Of a stretch of DNA of 64,000 bases, positions 21,771 through 29,733 are shown piece after piece. Location: assembly GCF_002305855.1 (NCBI RefSeq), contig NZ_CP022163.1:1488292-1552291 (forward strand), read 5' to 3'. The notes under the pieces are model-generated. The model worked only from the letters and a program-made list of their open reading frames with translations. It was not told the DNA's origin and did no database searches. Source of the stretch: Melittangium boletus DSM 14713. Lineage in GTDB: Bacteria > Myxococcota > Myxococcia > Myxococcales > Myxococcaceae. Position 1 is the first letter of the stretch. Each line of letters starts with the position of its first letter. The position numbers and the translations under genes are program-made.

Positions 21771-22967
21771 TCAAGCCTGCTTTTCGTTGCCATCCGTCGG
21801 CTTGCCGTTGCCCTCGGTTTTCTTCGGGGCCGGCTTCTTCGGGCGGGGATCCTCTCCCCGCTCCACGGCGCGTCCATCCGGGCCGTACTTCTTCACCATC
21901 AGGTCCACGAGCACGTCCGCCAGCTCCTTGGCGGCCTCGGGACGGCCGAGCAGGCCCGCCTTCTTCTCCATCTGGCGCAGCCGCTCCGGCTCGTCCTTGA
22001 GACGGCGGATCTCCGCGGCCAGCTTCTGTCCCGTCAGCTCCGACTCGCGGAACATGAGGGCGGCGCCCGCGGACACCATCTCCTGGGCGTTGACCGCCTG
22101 GTGGTCATCCGTGGCGAAGGGAAAGGGGATGAGGATGCTGGCCTTCTTGGCCACCATCAGCTCGGAGAGCGTGGTGGCGCCCGCGCGGCACACGACGAGC
22201 GAGGCCTCGGCGTAGGCGCTGGACATGTCGTCGATGAACTCCACCACCTGGGCCTCGAAGCCCCGGGAGGCGTAACCCTGGCGCACCGTCTCCAGGTCCT
22301 TCTTGCCCGTCTGGTGGACGATGCGCAGCTGGCCCTTGAGGTCTCCCAGGTGCTCCAACGCGTCGAGCATCCGCTGGTTGATGCCGCGGGCGCCCAGGCT
22401 GCCGCCGAAGACGAGCAGGGAGAAGGTGTCGTGGGCCACGTGCGCGAGCAGGAAGTTGTCCATCAGCTTGCGGCGGATGGGGTTGCCCACGAGCTGCACC
22501 TTGCGCGAGGGAAAGAAGGCGCCCGCCCCCGCGAAGGCGGTGAAGACGACGCGCGCGAACCGGCCGAGCACCTTGTTGGTGAGCCCCGGCAGCGCGTTCT
22601 GCTCCTGCACCGCCGTGGGGATGCCCAGGAGCGCCGCGGCGAGCACCACCGGTCCGCTCGAGTAGCCCCCCACCCCCACCACCACGTCCGGCATGTGCTT
22701 GCGGAGGATCTTGAAGGACTCGATGAAGGCCAGGGGCAGCACGAGCAGCCCCTTGAGCAGCCCCAGCAGGCCCTTGCCCTTGAGCCCCTGGGCGCGGATG
22801 GTCTCCAGGGGGTAGCCCTCGCGGGGAACCACCCGGGCCTCCAGGCCGCGCTCGGTGCCCACGAACACCACCTGGTTGGCGTGGTGCCGCGTCACCACCT
22901 CTTCCGCCAGGGCAATGCCCGGGTAGAGATGGCCTCCCGTACCGCCTCCCGCGATGAGCACCTTCAC
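21771..22967 (-). CDS. murG: Lipid II synthase MurG (GlcNAc transferase)
   Basis: This 398-residue GT28 enzyme adds GlcNAc to lipid I at the inner face of the membrane. It carries AGGGTGGHLYPGIALAEE, VVGVGGYSSGP, EQNALPGLTNK, LVFGGSLGARGIN and CRAGATTLSELM with IPFPFATDDHQ, the donor site. About 40 residues after the catalytic domain are Lys/Pro/Gly-rich (DPRPKKPAPKKTEG...), longer than in most MurG proteins and likely disordered. The GTG start overlaps the ftsW stop by 4 bp. Confidence 0.97.
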   Translation of the reverse strand: MKVLIAGGGTGGHLYPGIALAEEVVTRHHANQVVFVGTERGLEARVVPREGYPLETIRAQGLKGKGLLGLLKGLLVLPLAFIESFKILRKHMPDVVVGVGGYSSGPVVLAAALLGIPTAVQEQNALPGLTNKVLGRFARVVFTAFAGAGAFFPSRKVQLVGNPIRRKLMDNFLLAHVAHDTFSLLVFGGSLGARGINQRMLDALEHLGDLKGQLRIVHQTGKKDLETVRQGYASRGFEAQVVEFIDDMSSAYAEASLVVCRAGATTLSELMVAKKASILIPFPFATDDHQAVNAQEMVSAGAALMFRESELTGQKLAAEIRRLKDEPERLRQMEKKAGLLGRPEAAKELADVLVDLMVKKYGPDGRAVERGEDPRPKKPAPKKTEGNGKPTDGNEKQA

Positions 22968-24136
22968 GCCGCCACCTCCCTCAAATCACCGCCGGAGCGC
23001 TGGGGACGGTTACCGCCGCCCGGCTGCGCACTGGCACTGAGCGAGAGCAATACACCGGCCGCCCCCATCAACACCACCAGGGAAGAGCCTCCATACGACA
23101 CGAAAGGGAGCGTCAGGCCCTTGGTCGGCAGCAAGCCCATCGCCACGCACATGTTCACCGTGGCCTGAAAGGCGATGATGGAGGTGATGCCCAGGCCCAG
23201 GTAGGTGCCGAACACCTCCGGGGCCGCGAGGCTCGCCCGGACGCCGCGCCAGATGATGAGGGCGTAGAGCACCACCAGCACCCCCACCCCCAAGAGGCCC
23301 AGCTCCTCGCCGATGATGGCGAAGATGAAGTCCGTGTGCGCCTCGGGCAGGAAGAAGAGCTTCTGCCGGCCGTCTCCCAGTCCCAGGCCCGTGAGGCCGC
23401 CGGAGCCAATGGACATGAGGGACTCGGCCACCTGGTAGCCGATGTCGTGCCGGTGGGCCCACGGATCCAGGAAGGCCAGCACGCGCTTCATCCGGTAGGG
23501 GCTCGTCGCGATGGCCGCGTAGGCCAGGGGCAGCGCCAGCAGCACCGAGCCCACCAGGTAGCTCACCTTGGTGCCCGCGGCGAACAGCAGGGCGAACAAG
23601 AGGAACACCAACAACACCGAGCTGCCAAAGTCCGGCTGGAGCATACAAAGTCCCACCAGGAGGCCGCACAGCAGCAGGTGCGGGAGGAATCCCACGGAGA
23701 ACGTCGCCACCTTCTCGCGCTTCTTGGCCAGCGAGTAGGACAGGTAGACGACCCAGGCGAACTTGGCCACCTCGGCGGGCTGCAGGCCGAAGCCCGGCAG
23801 GCGGATCCACCGGCGCGCGCCGCCCACCGTGGTGCCGATGCCCGGAATGAGCACCAGCACGAGCAGCACCAGCGTCACGAGCAGCAGCGGGTAGGCGAGC
23901 CGCGCCAGGCGCCTCCAGCCCACCTTCATGCCCACCGCCATCGCCACCACGCCCATGGCCACCGCCAGCAACTGACGGTTGAGGAAGTAGAAGCTGTCGC
24001 CCAGCTTGTCCTGGGCCATGACGGCGCTCGCCGAGTACACCATCACCAGACCGAGCGAGACGAGCGACAGCACGGCACACAACAACAACGCGTCGAACCG
24101 CACGGGGGCGGTGGACGCGGAGGCGATGGCCTTCAT
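22964..24136 (-). CDS. ftsW: Septal peptidoglycan polymerase FtsW
   Basis: This is a 390-residue SEDS protein with about ten membrane segments. It polymerises lipid II together with FtsI. Family features include LVMVYSASAVMA near the first helix, GGARRWIRLPGFGLQPAEVAKF, LQPDFGSSVLL, DPWAHRHDIGYQ, PEAHTDFIFAIIGEELG and LPFVSYGGSSLV. The Asp in the PEAHTDFIF loop region corresponds to the conserved SEDS loop. It lies between murD (4 nt upstream) and murG, as in enterobacterial dcw clusters. Confidence 0.96.
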   Translation of the reverse strand: MKAIASASTAPVRFDALLLCAVLSLVSLGLVMVYSASAVMAQDKLGDSFYFLNRQLLAVAMGVVAMAVGMKVGWRRLARLAYPLLLVTLVLLVLVLIPGIGTTVGGARRWIRLPGFGLQPAEVAKFAWVVYLSYSLAKKREKVATFSVGFLPHLLLCGLLVGLCMLQPDFGSSVLLVFLLFALLFAAGTKVSYLVGSVLLALPLAYAAIATSPYRMKRVLAFLDPWAHRHDIGYQVAESLMSIGSGGLTGLGLGDGRQKLFFLPEAHTDFIFAIIGEELGLLGVGVLVVLYALIIWRGVRASLAAPEVFGTYLGLGITSIIAFQATVNMCVAMGLLPTKGLTLPFVSYGGSSLVVLMGAAGVLLSLSASAQPGGGNRPQRSGGDLREVAA

Positions 24137-24140
24137 GGGA

Positions 24141-25529
24141 TCAGAGTTCCCCTACCAGGCGCTTGAAGGTGTCGCCCCGGTGCTCGAAGTTCTGGAACTG
24201 ATCATAGGACGCGCAGGCGGGTGACAAAAGAATGGTGTCCCCCGCCGTCGCCAGCGCCCGGGCCTGGCGGACGGCGTCGGCGAGCGTGCCACACGGGTAC
24301 ACGCGAGCCACCCCCTCGTAGGCCTGGGCGAGCAACGGGGCGTCCTGGCCGATGGTGAGCACCGCCTTCACCTTGCTGCGGCCCTCCTCCACCATGGGAG
24401 CGTAGGGAGCCCCCTTGCCCTTGCCTCCCGCGATGAGGAGCACGTCCCGGGAGAAGGCGCGCAGGGCCACCAGCACCGAGTCCACGTTGGTGGCCTTGGA
24501 GTCATTCACCCACTCCACACCCTCCAGCACGCGCACGCTCTCCAGACGGTGGGGAAGTCCCGGATAGCTGTCGAGGCCCGCCTGCACCGCCGCGTGCGAG
24601 ACGCCCCCCAACCGGGCCAGCAGCGCCGCCGCCATGGCGTTCTGCGTGTTGTGGCCTCCGCGCAGCGCGCGGTTGGTGAGGGTGAAGGTCTCCCCCGGGT
24701 CGCCCACGCCCTCGAAGCCGAAGCCTCCGGGCCGCGCCACCGCCAGGCCGACGAGCCGAGGCGCCTCGGCCACCGGTTGTCCGGTGAGACTGAAACCGTA
24801 GACGGGCCCGGGAGCGGACTCGGCCAGCCGCATCACGTCCGCGTCGTCCGCGTTCACCACGGCGAAATCCGCTCCGGTCTGCTGGCGCCAGATGCGGGCC
24901 TTCGCCGCGCCGTAAGCCGCGTGATCCGGGTACCGGTCGATGTGGTCCGGCGTGAGGTTGAGGATGGCGGCCCCCCGGGGCCGCAGCGAGTCGATGCCCT
25001 CGAGCTGGAAGCTGGAGAGCTCCACCACCAGCGCGTCCCAGGCCTCGGGGGTCAAGGCCGCCTCGGCGAAGGGGCGCCCGAGGTTGCCGCCGACGAACGT
25101 GCGGCCGCCGCCCTGGGCGAACAGCTCACCGGTGAGCGCCGTGGTGGTGCTCTTGCCGTTGGTGCCGGTGATGCCGAAGAGCGGCACGTGCGAGAGGAAG
25201 CGCCCGGCCAGCTCCACCTCGCCCCACACGGGCACGCCCGCGGCGCGCGCCGCCTGGAGCTCCGGCAGCGCCAGGGGCACGCCCGGGCTCACCACCACGA
25301 GCCGGTGCGATTCGAGCAGACCCGGCGGCGGAGGGGCGGTGACGAGCGTGACGCCCTGGGCCTTGAGTTCGCGCGCCGTCGCGCCCAGGGCCTCCTCGGT
25401 CCGAGCATCGAGCGCCGTCACGCGCGCGCCCTTCTGGACCAGCAGACGGATGGCGGCCAGACCACTCTTGGCCAACCCGTACACGGCCACCTTCGAGTCC
25501 CGCAGCAGGTCGGGCGTCATGCGCGCCAT
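24141..25529 (-). CDS. murD: UDP-N-acetylmuramoylalanine--D-glutamate ligase MurD
   Basis: This 462-residue Mur ligase adds D-Glu to UDP-MurNAc-L-Ala. It shows VAVYGLAKSGLAAIR (UDP-binding domain), GITGTNGKSTTTAL (ATP loop), VVELSSFQLEG, LNLTPDHIDRY, GGHNTQNAMAAALL, LPHRLESV, WVNDSKATNVDS, LIAGGKGKG and LSPACASYDQF near the C-terminus. All match the family. The start could be 25529 or the in-frame ATG at 25520. It is 12 nt from mraY. Confidence 0.97.
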   Translation of the reverse strand: MARMTPDLLRDSKVAVYGLAKSGLAAIRLLVQKGARVTALDARTEEALGATARELKAQGVTLVTAPPPPGLLESHRLVVVSPGVPLALPELQAARAAGVPVWGEVELAGRFLSHVPLFGITGTNGKSTTTALTGELFAQGGGRTFVGGNLGRPFAEAALTPEAWDALVVELSSFQLEGIDSLRPRGAAILNLTPDHIDRYPDHAAYGAAKARIWRQQTGADFAVVNADDADVMRLAESAPGPVYGFSLTGQPVAEAPRLVGLAVARPGGFGFEGVGDPGETFTLTNRALRGGHNTQNAMAAALLARLGGVSHAAVQAGLDSYPGLPHRLESVRVLEGVEWVNDSKATNVDSVLVALRAFSRDVLLIAGGKGKGAPYAPMVEEGRSKVKAVLTIGQDAPLLAQAYEGVARVYPCGTLADAVRQARALATAGDTILLSPACASYDQFQNFEHRGDTFKRLVGEL

Positions 25530-25541
25530 GCTCCTTCGCGA

Positions 25542-26723
25542 CTAGCGCAATTTGAGTGACAGCAAGGCCACGCCGCCACAGAGGATGGCGACGATCCAGA
25601 AGCGCACGATGATCTTCGGCTCGGCGATGCCCTTGAGCTCGAAGTGGTGGTGCACCGGCGCCATCTTGAAGACGCGCTTGCCGGTGAGCTTGAAGGAGGT
25701 GACCTGGATCATCACGCTGAGGATCTCCGCGAAGAAGACCCCGTGGATGATGGCGGACACCACCTCGTTCTTGGACAGCACCGCGAGGCCCCCGAGCGCC
25801 CCGCCCAGCGCGAGCGAGCCGATGTCGCCCATGAAGACGGAGGCCGGGTAGGCGTTGAACCAGAGGAAGGAGATGCCCGCGCCCACGATGCTGGCGCAGA
25901 AGATGGACAGTTCCGCGCCACCGGGCACCTGGGGCACGCCCAGGTAGCGCCACAGGGGAATGCCCACCAGGCGCGCCGCGCCGTCCACGGTCTCCACGTC
26001 GGACAGGCGGATGGAGGAGCCCGCCACGTAGCAGAGCACCGCGAAGGTACTGGCCGCGATGATGGTGGGCATGATGGCCAGGCCGTCCAGGCCGTCGGTG
26101 ATGTTGACGGCGTTGGAGGTGCCCACCACGACGACCCAGGCGAACAGCACGTAGAACCAGCCGAAGTCCGGGTTGAAGCGGTGCGTGGGCACGAAGGGCA
26201 GCGTGAGGCGCGTGTCGATGAGCAGCCGGGGCCCCGTGAAGGCGCCGTCCGGCCCCGTCCACGTGCACATGAAGCCAAAGACGGCCACGAGGAAGAAGAC
26301 GGTCTGCAGCACCATCTTGTAGCGGCCCGCGAGCCCCTTGGAGTTGCGCTTGGACAGCTTGAGCCAGTCATCCAGGAAACCGATGAAGCCGTAGCCCAGG
26401 GTGAGCAGCAGCGCCGCCCACACCGCGCGGCTGCGCAGATCCGCGAAGATGAACGTGCCCACCGCGATGCACAGGAGGATGAGCGCCCCGCCCATGGTGG
26501 GCGTGCCCTTTTTCTTCTTGTGGGTGTCCGGCGTGTCCTCGCGCACGTTGCTCTGCCCGTGCTGCTTGAGCCGCAACGCCGCGATGAGCCGGGGACCCAC
26601 GAGCATGCCCAGCAGGAGCGAGGCCACGCCCGCCGCGATGATGCGGAAGGTGGGGTAGCGCAGGAAGTTGAGCAGCCGCCCCGCGTCCGTGTCCTTGAGC
26701 CACTCGTAGAGGAGGATGAGCAC
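25542..26723 (-). CDS. mraY: Phospho-N-acetylmuramoyl-pentapeptide transferase MraY
   Basis: This 393-residue enzyme with about ten membrane helices makes lipid I from UDP-MurNAc-pentapeptide and undecaprenyl phosphate. Motifs are THKKKKGTPTMGG, GFIGFLDDWLKL (the double Asp), NAVNITDGLDGLA, WFNAYPASVFMGDIGSLALGG, and APVHHHFEL near the C-terminus. It is slightly longer than E. coli MraY, with extra sequence between helices around WTGPDGAFTGPRLLIDTR and SDVETVDGAARLVG. The GTG start is immediately adjacent to the murF stop. Confidence 0.97.
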   Translation of the reverse strand: MLILLYEWLKDTDAGRLLNFLRYPTFRIIAAGVASLLLGMLVGPRLIAALRLKQHGQSNVREDTPDTHKKKKGTPTMGGALILLCIAVGTFIFADLRSRAVWAALLLTLGYGFIGFLDDWLKLSKRNSKGLAGRYKMVLQTVFFLVAVFGFMCTWTGPDGAFTGPRLLIDTRLTLPFVPTHRFNPDFGWFYVLFAWVVVVGTSNAVNITDGLDGLAIMPTIIAASTFAVLCYVAGSSIRLSDVETVDGAARLVGIPLWRYLGVPQVPGGAELSIFCASIVGAGISFLWFNAYPASVFMGDIGSLALGGALGGLAVLSKNEVVSAIIHGVFFAEILSVMIQVTSFKLTGKRVFKMAPVHHHFELKGIAEPKIIVRFWIVAILCGGVALLSLKLR

Positions 26724-28121
26724 CTAGTGGCCCCCCGCCGTCGGAGTCACTCCGGTGAGACCCGCCACCACGCGCTCCAGCCGCATCCCGCGGCTCGCCT
26801 TGACCAGCACCACATCCCCCGCCTTGAGCTTCGATTGGAGCCACGCCAACAGGGGCTCCACCTCGGTGAAATGCGCGGCCCGGTCGCCCAGGCCGGCCGC
26901 GTCCAGGCCCTGGCGTGAACGCGGTCCGAAAAATGCCACCAACTCCGCCCGGCTCGCCGCGAGCCCGCCCAGCCGCGCGTGCTCCTCCAGCTCGCCGGGC
27001 CCCAGCTCCAGCATGTCGCCGAGCACCGCCACGGCCCGTCCTCCCGGGCCCACCAGCGAGCGCAGCGTGTCCAGCGCGGCCCCCATCGAGGCCGGGTTGG
27101 CGTTGTAGCAATCGTCCACCACGGTGACGCCGTGCGGCGCATCCACCACGTTGAGCCGGCGCGCGTACGGCCGGGCCGACTCCAGGCCCTTCACGCACTC
27201 GTCCGGCGAGTAGCCCAGCGCCACCGCCAACGCGAAGGCGCCCGTGGCGTTGAGCGCGTTGTGCTCCCCCACGAACCCCAGCCGCACTGGCCAGTCCTGG
27301 CCCTGGTAGCGCACGGTCATGTCCAGGCCCTGACGGCCTCGCGGCGTCACCTGGGCCAGGCGCACCTGGGCATCCGGATGCCGGCCAAAGGTCAGCTGTT
27401 TCGCCCGGCCGCGCGCCGCCTGGGCGGGAATGAGCGCGTCATCCAGGTTCACCACCGCCACGGACTCGGGCGGCAGCTCCCGGAACATCTCGCCCTCGGC
27501 CTCGGCCACGCCCTCGAGGCTGCCCAGGCCCTCCAGATGCTCGGGCTGCACCACGGTGATGACGGCCGCGTCCGGACGGGCCACGCGCGTGAGCCGCGTC
27601 ATCTCCCCGGGCTGGTTCATGCCCAGCTCCACCACGGCCGCCACGTGCGAGGGCTCGAGGCGGAAGAGCGTGAGGGGCACGCCGATCTCGTTGTTGAAGT
27701 TGCCTTCCGTCTTCAGCGCGGGGCCGCGCGTGGAGAGGATGGCGCCCACCATTTCCTTGGTGGTCGTCTTGCCGTTGGAGCCGCCCACCGCGCCCACCGG
27801 AATCCGGAAGCGCTCGCGGTGGGCACGCCCCAGGGCGCCGAGCGCCTGGAGCGTGTCCTCCACCTCGTAGAGGGCGAAGCCCTCGGGAAGTGGAGGCAGC
27901 GCCCGGCCGCGTTTCACCACCGCGCCGGTCGCGCCTCCCTGGGCCGCTTGAGCGAGGAAGTCGTGCGCATCGAAGCGCTCGCCCTGCAGCGCCACGAAGA
28001 GACACCCGGGCGTGAGGGCCCGAGTGTCCGTGCAGACGGCCTGGAACCGCGCCGCCACACCGCCGCGCCGGGTCGCCCCGGCCGCCTGCACCACCTGCTC
28101 ATCCGAGAATCGCACGGACAT
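26724..28121 (-). CDS. murF: UDP-MurNAc-tripeptide--D-alanyl-D-alanine ligase MurF
   Basis: This 465-residue Mur ligase adds D-Ala-D-Ala to complete the pentapeptide. It has TDTRALTPGCLFVALQGERFDAHDF at the N-terminus, the ATP loop GGSNGKTTTKEMV (Ser where many enzymes have Thr), LKTEGNFNNEIGVPLT, VVELGMNQPGEM, GEHNALNATGAFA, DDCYNANPASM and VLGDMLELG. The family assignment is secure. It follows murE by 30 nt and abuts mraY. Confidence 0.96.
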   Translation of the reverse strand: MSVRFSDEQVVQAAGATRRGGVAARFQAVCTDTRALTPGCLFVALQGERFDAHDFLAQAAQGGATGAVVKRGRALPPLPEGFALYEVEDTLQALGALGRAHRERFRIPVGAVGGSNGKTTTKEMVGAILSTRGPALKTEGNFNNEIGVPLTLFRLEPSHVAAVVELGMNQPGEMTRLTRVARPDAAVITVVQPEHLEGLGSLEGVAEAEGEMFRELPPESVAVVNLDDALIPAQAARGRAKQLTFGRHPDAQVRLAQVTPRGRQGLDMTVRYQGQDWPVRLGFVGEHNALNATGAFALAVALGYSPDECVKGLESARPYARRLNVVDAPHGVTVVDDCYNANPASMGAALDTLRSLVGPGGRAVAVLGDMLELGPGELEEHARLGGLAASRAELVAFFGPRSRQGLDAAGLGDRAAHFTEVEPLLAWLQSKLKAGDVVLVKASRGMRLERVVAGLTGVTPTAGGH

Positions 28122-28151
28122 GGAAGGGAGACTCCCGCGGCACGGCCTCGA

Positions 28152-29678
28152 CTACGTGCGGATGGCGAGCGCCCGCGCGGCCACCTTGCGGTCGTCGAAG
28201 TCGCGCTTCTCCGTCCCGATGGTCTGGGACGTCTCGTGCCCCTTGCCCGCGATGAGGACCACGTCGTCCTCCTTGCCGAGCGAGATGGCCGTCTCGATGG
28301 CGGTCTTGCGATCCACCTCCACGAGGTAGCCCTTCTCCCCGCTCTTGGCCTTGCCCGAGGAGATGCGGCGCAGGCCGCCCTTCTCCAGGCCCGGCGTCAC
28401 CTGCGAGATGATGTCGTCGGCGTTCTCGTTGCGCGGGTTGTCGCTCGTGATGACGGACAGGTCCGCGCCCTCGGCCGCTGCGGCGCCCATGAGCGGACGC
28501 TTGCCCGCGTCGCGCTCGCCGCCGCAGCCGAACACCACGATGACGCGGCCCTTGGCCATGGCGCGAGCCGCCTCCAGCGCGCGCTTGAGGGCGTCATCCG
28601 TGTGCGCGTAGTCCACCAGCACCGTGGGCGCGCCCGCCTGGGGACCGTGGTTCTCCACGCGCTCCATGCGGCCGGCCACGCCATCCATGCGCTCGATGCC
28701 CAGCTGCACGTCCTTGCGCCGCGCGAAGCCCGCGCCCAGCGCCAGACCCGCGGCGGCCAGGATGTTCTCCAGGTTGTGCGCGCCGAGCAGCCGGCTCTTC
28801 AAGGGGATGTCACCCGCGGGCGTCTTGAGCGTGCCCTGGATGCCCTTGAGCGTGAAGGACACGTCCGCGGCGGAGATCTCCCCGTTGCCCTGGCGGCTGA
28901 ACTTCCACGCCATGCGCTTCTGCTGGCCGCCGCGCAGCTCGTTGTAGATGCGCGTGGCGTAGGTGTCGTCTCCGTTGACCACCGCCACGCCCCCCTGGGA
29001 CAGGTTCTCCAGGAAGAGCTTGCGCTTGGCCTGGAAGTACTCCTCCAGATCCTTGTGGTAGTCCAGGTGGTCGCGCGTCAGGTTGGTGAAGGCGGCCGCC
29101 TTGAAGGTGATGCCGTGCACCCGCTCCTGCAGCAGCGCGTGGCTCGACACCTCCATCACCACCGTCTCCACGCCCGCGTCCACCATCTGGCGGAGGATCC
29201 GGTGCAGCTCCAGCGGCTCCGGCGTGGTGTGGGTGGTGGGATGGATCTCCCCACCGAGCTTGTAGCCCAGCGTGCCAATCACCCCCGTCGACGAGTAGGC
29301 CGCGGCGGCCATGGCCTCGAGCAGGAAGCTCGTGGTCGTCTTGCCGTTGGTTCCCGTGACGGCCAGCAGGGTGAGCTGGTCGGCGGGACGGCCATGGAAG
29401 TTGGCGGCGATGAGCGCCAGGGCCTTCCGGGCGTTGGACACCTTGAAGTAGGGCACCTGCGAGGACAGGGGTTTCTCCGACACCACCGCCACGGCCCCGC
29501 GGGAGACAGCCTCTCCCACGAACTGGGCGCCGTCCTCCTTCGCACCCGGAACGGCGACGAACAGGTCGCCCGGCTTCACCTTGCGCGAGTCCTGCGACAC
29601 CCCCGTCACATCGACCGGGGTCCGGCCGCCCGAGGTCTGCTCGGCACCACACCCTGCGAGGACATCCGTCAGCTTCAT
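28152..29678 (-). CDS. murE: UDP-MurNAc-L-Ala-D-Glu--meso-diaminopimelate ligase MurE
   Basis: This 508-residue Mur ligase adds the third residue of the stem peptide. It shows SQDSRKVKPGDLFVAVPG, GTNGKTTTSFL (ATP loop), HTTPEPLELHR, VMEVSSHAL, FTNLTRDHLDYH, GAHNLENILAAAG, VDYAHTDDALKRAL and the substrate-selecting SDNPRNE. The DNPR motif is diagnostic for meso-diaminopimelate rather than L-Lys enzymes, so the cell wall should be mDAP-type. The gap from ftsI is 55 bp. Confidence 0.97.
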   Translation of the reverse strand: MKLTDVLAGCGAEQTSGGRTPVDVTGVSQDSRKVKPGDLFVAVPGAKEDGAQFVGEAVSRGAVAVVSEKPLSSQVPYFKVSNARKALALIAANFHGRPADQLTLLAVTGTNGKTTTSFLLEAMAAAAYSSTGVIGTLGYKLGGEIHPTTHTTPEPLELHRILRQMVDAGVETVVMEVSSHALLQERVHGITFKAAAFTNLTRDHLDYHKDLEEYFQAKRKLFLENLSQGGVAVVNGDDTYATRIYNELRGGQQKRMAWKFSRQGNGEISAADVSFTLKGIQGTLKTPAGDIPLKSRLLGAHNLENILAAAGLALGAGFARRKDVQLGIERMDGVAGRMERVENHGPQAGAPTVLVDYAHTDDALKRALEAARAMAKGRVIVVFGCGGERDAGKRPLMGAAAAEGADLSVITSDNPRNENADDIISQVTPGLEKGGLRRISSGKAKSGEKGYLVEVDRKTAIETAISLGKEDDVVLIAGKGHETSQTIGTEKRDFDDRKVAARALAIRT

Positions 29679-29733
29679 CTTTTCCCCTTCACAAATACTG
29701 CAAGCGCGACGGCTGGGCTTCGGGTACGCGGCC

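Noticed and set aside
20346..23168. A 940-codon plus-strand frame opposite murC, murG and the end of ftsW
   Set aside because: It is low-complexity (His/Gly/Val/Ala/Arg), overlaps three well-supported genes and has no family features. It is an effect of high GC at third positions.
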